Shown here one piece after another: positions 26,096 through 34,374 of a DNA stretch of 64,000 nucleotides. The stretch comes from JAAXHV01 sp965207165 (GTDB lineage: Bacteria; Pseudomonadota; Gammaproteobacteria; Eutrophobiales; Eutrophobiaceae): contig OZ242265.1 of NCBI GenBank assembly GCA_965207165.1, positions 3,472,001-3,536,000 on the forward strand, read 5' to 3'. The notes under the pieces are model-generated. The model was not told where the DNA came from and ran no database searches. It saw only the letters and a program-made list of their open reading frames with translations. A program made the translations under genes and the position numbers. The stretch's first letter is position 1; each line of letters opens with the position of its first letter.

Positions 26096-26959
26096 TCAAT
26101 CGAGTTTATAGACGCGCCGCACGTTGTCCCGCAGGAATTTTTGCATGACTTCCGGTTTCAATGCCAGGGCGTCAATTTCCTCCCGGGTGCGTTTGAAATT
26201 CAACACGGGAAAATCTGTTCCGAATATCACCTTGTCCTGCCCGTAGCTGTTCAGGTAATTGATAAAGTTCGCCGGCCAGTATTTCGGGCTGTGGGCATCC
26301 GCGCCTATAAAGACATTGTCATGTTTCCACGCCATGGCAATCATCTCATCCGTCCACGGAATGCCGACATGGATGCCTATCAGCCTGAGTTCCGGGAAAT
26401 CACAGGCCACCGGGTCCAGCGTAATGGGCTGTCCCACGCTCCTGCAGCGATGTTCCGTCGAATAGATCATGGATTGCCCGACCTGCAACTGTATCGGGAT
26501 GTCCAGTTCGCAACACTTGGCATAGAAGGGGTAGTACTTCGCATGGTCCGGCGCCAGTTCAAACCAGTGGGGGTAAAGATGCGCGCCGATAAACCCCAGG
26601 TTCCTGACCGCATCTTCAAGTTCCCTGACCCCGCCCATACCCATGAACGGGTCGATGCCGAGCAACCCGGAGAAATGTTCGGGATATTTATTTACCGCGT
26701 CGGCGACGACCTGCGGCGGCAGGTGATAACAACCGGGCAGACCGGGCCTGCCCGCCTTGGCGGCAACCAGGAAACCGTGCTCGATGCCGGCTTCCTGCAT
26801 GAGATCAATCATCTGCTCCAGCGACAAACCCTGCATCAGGCCGCGCTGCGCTTTCATTTTGCCGACGAAGAAATCATCCCGCCAGTCGGGGCGGTGGGAC
26901 AACGCTTCCTCCGTCCAGATGTTGACTACGGCATCTATGGCTTTCACGTGATTTGACAT
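26096..26959 (-). CDS. Amidohydrolase_2-type TIM-barrel protein without HxH
   Basis: This 287-residue protein has the ACMSD-like amidohydrolase fold. Late metal-region residues are present (LIGIHVGIPWTDEM, FIGADAHSPKYW, VIFGTDFPVLNFKR). The N-terminal HxH motif is missing: the first strand reads KAIDAVVNIWTEE. Some subgroups of this family use only the remaining ligands and act as decarboxylases or hydrolases; others may be inactive. It begins the leftward operon of ligase, calycin-like, DUF1330 and nitrilase-fold genes, with about 100 bp of promoter region upstream. Confidence 0.82.
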   Translation of the reverse strand: MSNHVKAIDAVVNIWTEEALSHRPDWRDDFFVGKMKAQRGLMQGLSLEQMIDLMQEAGIEHGFLVAAKAGRPGLPGCYHLPPQVVADAVNKYPEHFSGLLGIDPFMGMGGVRELEDAVRNLGFIGAHLYPHWFELAPDHAKYYPFYAKCCELDIPIQLQVGQSMIYSTEHRCRSVGQPITLDPVACDFPELRLIGIHVGIPWTDEMIAMAWKHDNVFIGADAHSPKYWPANFINYLNSYGQDKVIFGTDFPVLNFKRTREEIDALALKPEVMQKFLRDNVRRVYKLD

Positions 26960-27056
26960 GGTGGATAGCAGACTTTGCTAATATGGGTACAAATGTATCG
27001 ACTGTCAGAGGACTTATTTTATCAGTTCAAATAACTGCCCGGCAACAGGCGTATTA

Positions 27057-28103
27057 TCATGCTCGCGCCCGTGCGCCGCGCAGTTCCGGCAGCACCGCCT
27101 CCGCAAACAGGCGGGTTTGTTCAACCATGGCTGCCTGTCTCGCCGAGTGGGGCGTTGCAACCGGCGACCCGCCCAGGATGTAGATATGGTCCAGATCATA
27201 CTCCAGTATTATCCGCATGCGTTCAAGGCATTTCTCCGGCGGGCCACAGATGGAAAACCAGTCGACAAAATCATCATTGACCATGGACAGGTGGGACCCC
27301 TTGTCCTGCGCGTGATGCTTCATGTCATAACCCTGCTGCATTTTTTCCGCCAGCGGCTTCAACTGTGCCGGCAGGTGGTCCAGGGGCGCGTTTTTCATTC
27401 CGGCGAAATGGGCAACCATGCCCGAGATCATCCTGCCGAGATCGAGGGCGGTCTGCTCATCCCGGTCGCACACCAGGTTGACGTAGGCGCCGATCTTCAG
27501 GTCGTCCCTGCGGCGCCCGGTTTCCTGCAGTCTTTGTAATGCGGTGGCCAGCGCCCATTCGAGCCGTTCCGGAGCGCTGCCGACGGCAAAGCTGATCCTG
27601 TCGCCCACGTCAGCCGCCATGCGTATGGTTTTCGGTCCGGTGCAGGCAATGTCGACCGGCACCGGGTTTATGCTGTCCGGATCGAGCCAGCGCAACGCTG
27701 AAGGCTGTCCCCCGCGCATGACCGTCTCGCCCCTGGTGTAGCCCCGTACCTGTTCAACGTATGTCTTCAGTTGTGCGGTGGTGGCGTTGCCGCGGCCGAT
27801 GTGCGCCAGCGAGGAGTCGCCGCGGCCGATACCGCAGATACAACGCCCGCCGGATTCGGCCTGCAGCGTGGTAATAGCCGACGCCGTGACCGCGGCGTCG
27901 CGGGTCAGGGGATTGGTGACCCCGGTTCCCAGTTTTAACCGGGTCGTCTGCGCCGCCGCCAGGCTGAGTTGCCCATACGGATCAGGGCTTAAATTCTGTG
28001 TATCGGGACAGAGCAGGACATCGAACCCCAACTGTTCGATCTTTTGTGCCAGGACTGCCGTATGGCCCGGTGAAACTTCCATGATGATGCCGAACTCACG
28101 CAT
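27057..28103 (-). CDS. Luciferase-like (LLM) flavin oxidoreductase
   Basis: This 348-residue TIM-barrel protein belongs to the bacterial luciferase / F420-dependent reductase superfamily. Signs are FGIIMEVSPGHTAVLAQKIEQLGFDVLL, LAAAQTTRLKLGTGVTNPLTRD, ICGIGRGDSSLAHIG and DIACTGPKTIRMAADVGDRI. It may be an FMN-dependent monooxygenase or an F420 enzyme; sequence alone cannot say. The start is ATG 28103 (MREFGIIME), 7 bp after the DctP stop. Longer readings run into dctP and are not credible. It is translated with the TRAP binding protein, so it may act on the imported compound. Confidence 0.9.
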   Translation of the reverse strand: MREFGIIMEVSPGHTAVLAQKIEQLGFDVLLCPDTQNLSPDPYGQLSLAAAQTTRLKLGTGVTNPLTRDAAVTASAITTLQAESGGRCICGIGRGDSSLAHIGRGNATTAQLKTYVEQVRGYTRGETVMRGGQPSALRWLDPDSINPVPVDIACTGPKTIRMAADVGDRISFAVGSAPERLEWALATALQRLQETGRRRDDLKIGAYVNLVCDRDEQTALDLGRMISGMVAHFAGMKNAPLDHLPAQLKPLAEKMQQGYDMKHHAQDKGSHLSMVNDDFVDWFSICGPPEKCLERMRIILEYDLDHIYILGGSPVATPHSARQAAMVEQTRLFAEAVLPELRGARARA

Positions 28104-28110
28104 GGTTCCG

Positions 28111-29148
28111 TCATTCAGTCCCGTTTGCTGTTTCTCTGAAACGCACCTTGCCCTGCTGAACCAGCGCGTAAATATGTCCGGCCTGGCCGCCCGTATCCTG
28201 CAACAGCGCCTGGTGGGTGGGCAGCGCCGCGGCGCGCCACTCCGCCTGTTGTGTCTCATCCAGTTCGTGCACCGTCACATCCATTGCAGGTAACGAGTTC
28301 CTGAAATAACCGTCCAGCGCGGCCCGTATGAGCGTCCGGTTCACTTCAGCGCTTTCGATGCTGTCAAAAATCATTCGCCTGTGCCTGTCGGACAGACCGT
28401 CATACCATTCGCTGTTGGCCAGGATAGGTCCCATGTCGAACGCATGCCTGGTCAGGATAAGGTGGGGCGCAGCCTTGGCAATGCCCGCCAGGGTATACAT
28501 GCCTACCCCCGTCTGGCCGCTTTCAATCAGGTTTGTCTGCAGGGCAGGGATCACCTCCGCAAAACTCAACGGAATGAGATCGGCGCCGATTGCTTCGGCA
28601 AAATAGCGCGAGCCCAGGGCATTCGATGCGCGCATGGATATGCCCCTGGTCGAACCCGGTGTCAGCAGCGGTTTTTTTCCATATAAATAAAACCAGCCCA
28701 CTTCCGACCACTGGATGAGAGTCAGGCCTTTTTCCGCAAAGAGTTTCGCATAAGCGTCGGTAAGGTAATGGTCCATCACGAATGCTGCTTCATCACGCGT
28801 ATCAAACAGGTAGGGCGCAAGCAGTATATTCAGTTCGGGGATGAGTGTTGCTACTCCCTGTAGCGCGAAACCACCGATCTGTATGCGCCCCCGGCGCAGG
28901 TTTGCCAGCGCGGTCTCTTCGCTGCCCAGTTCGCCGGAAATAAACAGGTCCAGGTCGATCTCCCCGGCGCTGTCGCGCTGCTCCAGGGTTGCTGCAAAGC
29001 GCAGCCAGAAATCATGCCAGGGCGTGTCCGGTATACCCAGCGAGGTAACCCTTACCTTGAGGCGATCACCGTGCCCGTCTGCACAGCCGGCCGGCAGGCT
29101 GAGGGCGATTGCCAGTATCAGGATTATCAGGACGTTACGCAGCAGCAA
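28111..29148 (-). CDS. TRAP transporter substrate-binding protein (DctP-like)
   Basis: This 345-residue secreted protein has an N-terminal membrane segment ending in SLPAGCADG, a possible lipobox with Cys. The DctP family body follows, with RRGRIQIGGFALQGVATLIPEL, LLAPYLFDTRDEAAFVMD and the typical RGISMRASNALGSRYFAEAIGA segment containing the conserved Arg that binds a substrate carboxylate. This implies an organic acid as ligand. It is divergent from dctQ-dctM, with 83 bp between them containing one half-site (TGTTATA at 29178). Confidence 0.9.
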   Translation of the reverse strand: MLLRNVLIILILAIALSLPAGCADGHGDRLKVRVTSLGIPDTPWHDFWLRFAATLEQRDSAGEIDLDLFISGELGSEETALANLRRGRIQIGGFALQGVATLIPELNILLAPYLFDTRDEAAFVMDHYLTDAYAKLFAEKGLTLIQWSEVGWFYLYGKKPLLTPGSTRGISMRASNALGSRYFAEAIGADLIPLSFAEVIPALQTNLIESGQTGVGMYTLAGIAKAAPHLILTRHAFDMGPILANSEWYDGLSDRHRRMIFDSIESAEVNRTLIRAALDGYFRNSLPAMDVTVHELDETQQAEWRAAALPTHQALLQDTGGQAGHIYALVQQGKVRFRETANGTE

Positions 29149-29231
29149 TGATATCAGGTGAGAGTCAAATGGCTGTTTGTTATATCATTAATGGTGGCTG
29201 ATAGGAACCCTTTCCAAACGGAAACAAGTAT

Positions 29232-29747
29232 ATGGCAGAACGATTTTTGCGGGCACTGGGACGCATTGAGCGCATCATCACCACGATTGCGTTTGTGCTG
29301 TTGATAGCGACAATGTTCCTCGACGTGTTCAGCCGGGAACTAACCGGTGTCGGCTTGCACTGGGCCCGCCAGGCCGGCGTTTACGCAAATATTGTCGTGG
29401 TGATGTTCGGCCTCGGTGTTGCTTCTGCAGGCGGCAATCACCTGCGGCCGCGTTTTGCCGATAACTGGCTGCCGGCGAGTTGGAACCCCGTAATCCTCCG
29501 GCTCCAGGATGGCTTGATGAGCGTCTTCTGCCTGTTTGCCGGGGGCGCCGGCGCGCAACTGACCTGGGAGTCCATACAACTGGGCGAACGTTCGGCGCTG
29601 CTGCCGATCCTGATCTGGCCGATCCTGCTGGTGATCCCGCTCGCCTTTTTCCTGGTCGGCATACGCCACGCCATTTATACCTGTTGTCCGGCGCTGACTC
29701 CCCGGGACCCGTTAGCTATTGACCCTGGCCAGGCATCCCATGACTGA
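29232..29747 (+). CDS. TRAP transporter small permease (DctQ-like)
   Basis: This 171-residue membrane protein has four hydrophobic segments: IITTIAFVLLIATMFLDVFSRE, a second with VYANIVVVMFGLGVASAGG, a third near VFCLFAGGAGAQL and a last PILIWPILLVIPLAFFLVGI. This is the standard topology of the TRAP small subunit, with the HLRPRF motif of the family. It couples with the large permease and the binding protein encoded on the other strand. The gene overlaps dctM by 8 bp. Confidence 0.9.
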   Translation: MAERFLRALGRIERIITTIAFVLLIATMFLDVFSRELTGVGLHWARQAGVYANIVVVMFGLGVASAGGNHLRPRFADNWLPASWNPVILRLQDGLMSVFCLFAGGAGAQLTWESIQLGERSALLPILIWPILLVIPLAFFLVGIRHAIYTCCPALTPRDPLAIDPGQASHD

Positions 29748-31002
29748 AGGCTTGCTCCTCGTTGTCCTGGTAACGGCGCTCTTCCTGCTGCGCCAGAACC
29801 TGGTGGTCGTGCTTGGCGTAGCCGCGTTCTATGTCTACCGGGTGTTCGGCGAGGAACCGCTGCGTTTTGTCATCCTGGACGCCTGGCAGGCATTGAACAA
29901 GGATATCCTGCTTTCGATCCCCCTGTTTCTCCTCGCCGGACAGATAATGACGCGCGGCACCATGGCCGATCGCCTGGTGCGCCTGGTCAAGGCGGTGACC
30001 GCCCCTGTCCCCGGCGGCCTTGCCGTTGCAACGGTGCTCTCCTGCGCCCTGTTTGCGGCGATTTCCGGGTCGTCCACCGTGACGCTGCTGGCGGTGGGCG
30101 GCATCATGTACCCGGCGCTGCTGCGCGCCGGTTACTCAAAGGCTTTTTCACTGGGCGCGCTGTGCGCGGCAGGCACCCTGGGCATCGTGGTGCCGCCCAG
30201 CATCCCGTTGATCCTGTATGGCGTCATGACCCACACTTCCATTACCGACCTGTTTATCGCGGGCATCCTGCCGGCGTTGGTCCTGACCGCGTTGATGAGC
30301 GGCTATGCGCTGTGGTTCAACCGCATCATCCCCGCGGGAAGCCTGGACCTGCAGGAGTTATGGGAGGCTTTGAAACAGGGCGTCTGGTCGCTGTTCATGC
30401 CGGTCCTGATCCTGGGAGGCATCTACAGCGGTCACTTCACCGCCACGGAATCCGCGGCCGTCGCAGTGGTATACGCTTTTTTTGTGGAACTGTTCATCCA
30501 CCGCGAACTGAAACTGGCGCATTCTCACGAGGTCATTACCGATACCACCAGGCTGCTTGGGTCGCTGTTCCCGGTCCTGATGTTCGCCGTGAGTCTCAAT
30601 ACCTTCCTTACCTATGAACAGGCGCCGATGGTGGCGGCAGGCTGGTTTGCCGAGCATGTTGCCAGCCAGCAGGCTTTTTTACTGGGTGTTAACCTGTTCC
30701 TGTTGCTCATCGGCGCGATCATGGACATCGGTTCGGCGATACTGGTGCTGGCGCCGACCCTGAAACCCATCGCCCAGGGCCTGGGCATGGACCCGGTACA
30801 CTTCGGTATCGTCATGATCGTAAACCTTGAGATCGGTTACCTGACACCGCCGTTCGGACTGAACCTGATCATTGCAATGGGTGCGTTCAAGGTAAGCTTC
30901 ATGGAAGCCTGCAAAAGCGTCATACCGTTCCTGGTGCTGATGCTCATCGGGCTTTTCCTGGTGAGTTTCCTGCCTGTCCTCTCGCTGTATTTACTGCGCT
31001 GA
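29740..31002 (+). CDS. TRAP transporter large permease (DctM-like)
   Basis: This 420-residue permease is highly hydrophobic, with family motifs LSIPLFLLAGQIMTRG, FAAISGSSTVTLLAVGGIMYPALL, AGTLGIVVPPSIPLILYG and IGYLTPPFGLNL. It uses the sodium gradient to move the acid delivered by DctP. ATG 29740 (MTEGLLLVV) is chosen over TTG 29719 because it gives the usual short overlap with dctQ. A VOC gene starts 4 bp later, so the transporter and VOC protein are co-translated. Confidence 0.92.
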   Translation: MTEGLLLVVLVTALFLLRQNLVVVLGVAAFYVYRVFGEEPLRFVILDAWQALNKDILLSIPLFLLAGQIMTRGTMADRLVRLVKAVTAPVPGGLAVATVLSCALFAAISGSSTVTLLAVGGIMYPALLRAGYSKAFSLGALCAAGTLGIVVPPSIPLILYGVMTHTSITDLFIAGILPALVLTALMSGYALWFNRIIPAGSLDLQELWEALKQGVWSLFMPVLILGGIYSGHFTATESAAVAVVYAFFVELFIHRELKLAHSHEVITDTTRLLGSLFPVLMFAVSLNTFLTYEQAPMVAAGWFAEHVASQQAFLLGVNLFLLLIGAIMDIGSAILVLAPTLKPIAQGLGMDPVHFGIVMIVNLEIGYLTPPFGLNLIIAMGAFKVSFMEACKSVIPFLVLMLIGLFLVSFLPVLSLYLLR

Positions 31003-31006
31003 TGAC

Positions 31007-31882
31007 GTGAGCATACTGGATAGAATCGTGATGGTAACGCTGGGTTGCCCGGACCTGGCAGCCGCGCAAGAGGCATACTGCCGTTACCTGCACTACCGGC
31101 GGGTCGGCGGCGGACGCGTGCCCGGGGAGCTGGCGGAACTGTGGGGATGTAACGCGGTAGCCGGGTCGGAATACGTCCTGCTGGCGCCCGAAGCCGACGA
31201 ACGGCATTTTGTCCGGTTGCTTCACACTGAAGCCGATCCGGGATACCGGTCTTTCAGCAGGGCAGGGTGGAACGCAGCCGAGATCCTCGTCAACGATACG
31301 GACAGCCTGGCAGAGAGCCTGGCCGGTTCGCCGTTTACCGTGGTCGGCCCGCCTGCGGACTTGTCGTTTACGGATAAAATCCGCGCCTGCCAGGTACAGG
31401 GACCGGCTGGCGAGGCGCTCTACCTGACACAGGTCAAGGGCGCCGTTCCCGGTTTTAACCTGCCGGTCACCGGGCGTGCCGTGGCCCACTGTTTTGTCGT
31501 GATTCTCGCGTCGACTTCACTGTCTGCGAGCAAGGAGTATTACCGCACCCGGTTCGCAGTTGCAGACGCTCCGGTTATCGGTGCGCGGGTCACCCTGATG
31601 TCTGCGGCACATGGCTTGGCGCGCGATCACCTGCACAGTATTACGGCGCTCACCCTGGGAGACCCCGGTTACCTGATCGAAGTGGATGAGCTTCCGTCCG
31701 CCGGGGCCGGCATGCAGGCGCAGGCGGGATTGATGCCCCAGGGTATCGCAGTGGTGAGTTTCAGTTGCAGTTCCACCCCGGGCCGGGCGGACAGGATACT
31801 GGCCGATGCGCCTTATAACGGCAGGCGGGTGGGTTTCCGTACCGGGCCTGCAGGAGAAATGCTGGAACTGGTCTATTCCTGA
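31007..31882 (+). CDS. Two-module VOC protein
   Basis: This 291-residue protein is paralogous to the one at 19430-20350. The first half starts DRIVMVTLGCPDLAAAQEAYCRYLHY and includes GWNAAEILVNDTDSLAESL and FTVVGPPADLSFTDKI. The second starts AVAHCFVVILASTSLSASKEYYRT and ends AGEMLELVYS, with the usual final Glu. The start is GTG 31007 immediately after dctM. Being coupled with the TRAP permease suggests it acts on, or just after, the imported acid. Candidate activities are isomerase or dioxygenase (inference). Confidence 0.8.
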   Translation: MSILDRIVMVTLGCPDLAAAQEAYCRYLHYRRVGGGRVPGELAELWGCNAVAGSEYVLLAPEADERHFVRLLHTEADPGYRSFSRAGWNAAEILVNDTDSLAESLAGSPFTVVGPPADLSFTDKIRACQVQGPAGEALYLTQVKGAVPGFNLPVTGRAVAHCFVVILASTSLSASKEYYRTRFAVADAPVIGARVTLMSAAHGLARDHLHSITALTLGDPGYLIEVDELPSAGAGMQAQAGLMPQGIAVVSFSCSSTPGRADRILADAPYNGRRVGFRTGPAGEMLELVYS

Positions 31883-32451
31883 AGCGTTTTTCCCTGCGTC
31901 CCGAAGCTGCAGTATTGTTCCTTTTCCACCAGGTCAAAGGCGAACAGGAACTTTGCCATGCCGCTGAGTACGGCCATGGTCATCCCAAGCTCGAGCAGTT
32001 CGCCGTCGGTGAAATACTGTTTCAGGTCGCCGTACAGCGCTTTCGACAACTCGCCATCGGGGTTGGTCAGCAGCATCTGGTCGGCAAGGCGCAGCGCCGC
32101 TTTCTCCGGGGCGCTGAAAGAAGCGTTCTCGTAATCGGACAGACCCTCGATCTCGGTCTCCGTCAACCCGGCCGCCAGGGCGTCCCGGCGATTACCCTGG
32201 TTGCAGAAACGGCAGCCGTGGACGGTGGACAGGCGCAGGCGCACCAGTTCCTTGATGCGCCGGGGAACCGTGCCGCCATGGAACACTTCCCCGTAAAACC
32301 GCTCCGTGTACCAGTCATACAGCCCCGGATTGTTTCCGAATACCTCAAAGAAGGTGGCGTCACCCCGCAGTTCCATGGATTTTTGCCGGGCTTTGCGTAA
32401 ATTTTCAGGCAGGTCGTCCTGTTGGATACGCTTAAGAAAAGGTGATGGCAT
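31873..32451 (-). CDS. Carboxymuconolactone decarboxylase / AhpD-like protein
   Basis: This 192-residue all-helical protein has the CMD/AhpD core: RRIKELVRLRLSTVHGCRFCNQGNRRDALAAGLTE. It keeps the C-x2-C pair of AhpD-like thiol enzymes, but the nearby His is Asn. AlkylhydroperoxidaseD-like members may protect against peroxides; CMD members decarboxylate lactones. The gene is convergent with the VOC gene (10-bp overlap at the 3' ends) and divergent from the CoA-transferase gene, sharing the operator at 32473. Confidence 0.85.
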   Translation of the reverse strand: MPSPFLKRIQQDDLPENLRKARQKSMELRGDATFFEVFGNNPGLYDWYTERFYGEVFHGGTVPRRIKELVRLRLSTVHGCRFCNQGNRRDALAAGLTETEIEGLSDYENASFSAPEKAALRLADQMLLTNPDGELSKALYGDLKQYFTDGELLELGMTMAVLSGMAKFLFAFDLVEKEQYCSFGTQGKTLQE

Positions 32452-32472
32452 ACTCTGTCGAACTTGTCATAA

Positions 32473-32490
32473 TGGTATATTAATATAGCA
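32473..32490. promoter_or_regulatory. Candidate operator between AhpD-like and CoA-transferase genes
   Basis: TGGTATATTAATATAGCA has the same 7-4-7 layout as the palindrome at 2041 (6 of 7 matches in each arm). It sits 22 bases before the leftward AhpD-like start and 69 bases before the rightward CoA-transferase start, so it could control both. Confidence 0.5.
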
Positions 32491-32558
32491 TATCAGACTG
32501 CGCCGAATTTTCGCTTTCTGACACACTGGATTGCAACTCCGGAACCTTCGAACAGGAT

Positions 32559-33755
32559 ATGACAGATCAGGAACTGCCGCTCGCCGGCATCAAAGTCGTT
32601 GAACTCTCGCACATGGTCATGGGTCCCAGTGCCGGCCTGCTGCTCGCGGACATGGGCGCGGAGGTCATCAAGGTAGAGCCCCCGGCGGGAGATAACACGC
32701 GGCGCCTGCGCGGCTCCGGGGCCGGCTATTTTTCCATGTACAACCGCAACAAGCGCAGCGTGTGTATCGATCTCAAATCCGGGCAGGGACATGCAATAGC
32801 CAGGCGCATGATCAGCAACGCAGACGTATTCATAGAGAATTTCAGGCCGGGTGCGATGGAACAGGCCGGCTATGGCTATGACGTTCTGTCGCAAGACAAC
32901 CCCGGGTTGGTGTACTACTCGGCCAGGGGGTTCCTGTCCGGCCCATACGAGCAGCGTACCGCGCTGGACGAGGTAGCGCAGATGATGGGAGGACTGGCGT
33001 ACATGACCGGTCCGCCCGGGCAACCGTTGCGCGCCGGCGCGTCGGTGATCGACGTGGTGGGAGGCATGTTCGGAGTCATCGGCATCCTGTCCGCGCTGGA
33101 GATGCGCCATCGCACCGGCAGGGGTCAACTGGTCAACAGCGCCCTGTTTGAAAGCACGGCATTCCTGGTCGGCCAGCACATGGCGCAGTTCGCCGTGACC
33201 GGTGAGCCGGCTCCACCCATGCCGGTGCGAATTTCCGCCTGGGCGATCTACGATATCTTCAACTGCAAGGACGGAAAACAGGTATTCGTCGCCGTGGTGA
33301 GCGATACCCAATGGAAAAAATTCTGCGAGTATTTCTCCCTGGACGAGTTTGCCGCGGATGAGACCCTTGCCGGGAATGCCGACCGGGTAGGCCGGCGGGA
33401 CATCATCTTACCGCGGGTGCGTTCGCTGTTCATGGGCTTTAGCGCAGATGAACTCGTGCAACGGCTGGAGCAGTGCGGTCTGCCCTATGCCCCCATTTCC
33501 AGGCCGGAAGATCTGTTCGGCGACCCGCACCTGCTGGCGTCCGGCGGACTGCTGGACGTCACGACGCCGGAAGGCGAGCCGACCAAGCTGCCGGCGTTGC
33601 CGGTGCAGATGGATGGAAAACGTTTTACACTCAGGCGGGACGTGCCCCGGCAGGGGGAGCATACCCGGGAAGTCCTTCACGAACTGGATTTTACCGACAC
33701 CGAAATAGACGCCTTGATCAGCGCCGGCGTAGTGGCCTGGCCGGCATCCAGATAA
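32559..33755 (+). CDS. Family III CoA-transferase (CaiB/BaiF type)
   Basis: This 398-residue enzyme moves CoA between acids. Family features are IKVVELSHMVMGPSAGLLLADMGAEVIKVEPP, FSMYNRNKRSVCIDLKSGQG, NFRPGAMEQAGYGYD and GASVIDVVGGMFGVIGI with the catalytic Asp. An ACAGGAT ribosome site precedes the ATG. It would form the CoA ester of a pathway acid, in parallel with the AMP-forming ligase at 24638. The last 79 bases overlap the 3' end of leuD on the opposite strand. Confidence 0.92.
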   Translation: MTDQELPLAGIKVVELSHMVMGPSAGLLLADMGAEVIKVEPPAGDNTRRLRGSGAGYFSMYNRNKRSVCIDLKSGQGHAIARRMISNADVFIENFRPGAMEQAGYGYDVLSQDNPGLVYYSARGFLSGPYEQRTALDEVAQMMGGLAYMTGPPGQPLRAGASVIDVVGGMFGVIGILSALEMRHRTGRGQLVNSALFESTAFLVGQHMAQFAVTGEPAPPMPVRISAWAIYDIFNCKDGKQVFVAVVSDTQWKKFCEYFSLDEFAADETLAGNADRVGRRDIILPRVRSLFMGFSADELVQRLEQCGLPYAPISRPEDLFGDPHLLASGGLLDVTTPEGEPTKLPALPVQMDGKRFTLRRDVPRQGEHTREVLHELDFTDTEIDALISAGVVAWPASR

Positions 33756-34372
33756 GCCCAGCCGCGCCGTTGCCTGTCCACGGCCCGGAACTCCTCTATC
33801 GAGCCCAGGTGTTTCTGCGTCATGGCGATGGCGTCCAGTCCCTGCAACAGCATTTCCCTGTGGGCAGGTTCGACGACAAAGCTGAACTCATCACCCGCAG
33901 CGCCGCAAACCGTCGTATTTTCCAGGTCGACGAGGATCCGGTTGGTCTCCGGAGAGGCCGATGCGTATTCATCCAGGGCATCGATCGCCGGTTCAGGCAG
34001 TTTTACCGGGAGCAGGCCGTTGCGCACGGCATTTCCATAGAATATCGAACCGAAACCGGGAGCGATAACGGCCCGAAAGCCATATTCCACCAGCGCCCAT
34101 GCCGCGTGTTCCCGGGATGACCCGCAACCGAAGTTATTACCCGCCAGCAGGATGGTGGCGCCGGCGTAATGCGGTTTATTCAATATGAACTCAGGATTGC
34201 TCTCGCGCTTGCCGCCGGCCGTATCGAGATAACGCCAGCCGGCAAACAGCCCGTCAGCCAGGCCACGTTTTGATACGCGCCGCATTTCCCGGGACGGGAT
34301 GATGGTGTCGGTGTCGATGTTAACGCGCATAAGCGGGGCGGCGACACCGCGATGACGGGTGAATGGTTTCAC
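33677..34372 (-). CDS. leuD-like: LeuD-type small subunit of a hydro-lyase/isomerase
   Basis: This 231-residue aconitase-superfamily small (swivel) subunit has RVNIDTDTIIPSREM, FILNKPHYAGATILLAGNNFGCGSSREHAAWAL and SIFYGNAVRNGLLPV. It is about 30 residues longer than E. coli LeuD; the extension lies at the C-terminus, in DNA shared antisense with the CoA-transferase gene. It pairs with the LeuC-type subunit encoded 2 bp upstream. No leuA or leuB is in the locus, so a role in catabolism, such as hydration of a substituted maleate, is more likely than leucine synthesis (inference). Confidence 0.9.
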   Translation of the reverse strand: MKPFTRHRGVAAPLMRVNIDTDTIIPSREMRRVSKRGLADGLFAGWRYLDTAGGKRESNPEFILNKPHYAGATILLAGNNFGCGSSREHAAWALVEYGFRAVIAPGFGSIFYGNAVRNGLLPVKLPEPAIDALDEYASASPETNRILVDLENTTVCGAAGDEFSFVVEPAHREMLLQGLDAIAMTQKHLGSIEEFRAVDRQRRGWAYLDAGQATTPALIKASISVSVKSSS

Positions 34373-34374
34373 GG

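Noticed and set aside
29178..29195. Fifth regulon operator upstream of the TRAP genes
   Set aside because: The left arm TGTTATA is exact, but the right arm (TAATGGT) does not pair; it may be a half-site but is not strong enough to list as an operator.
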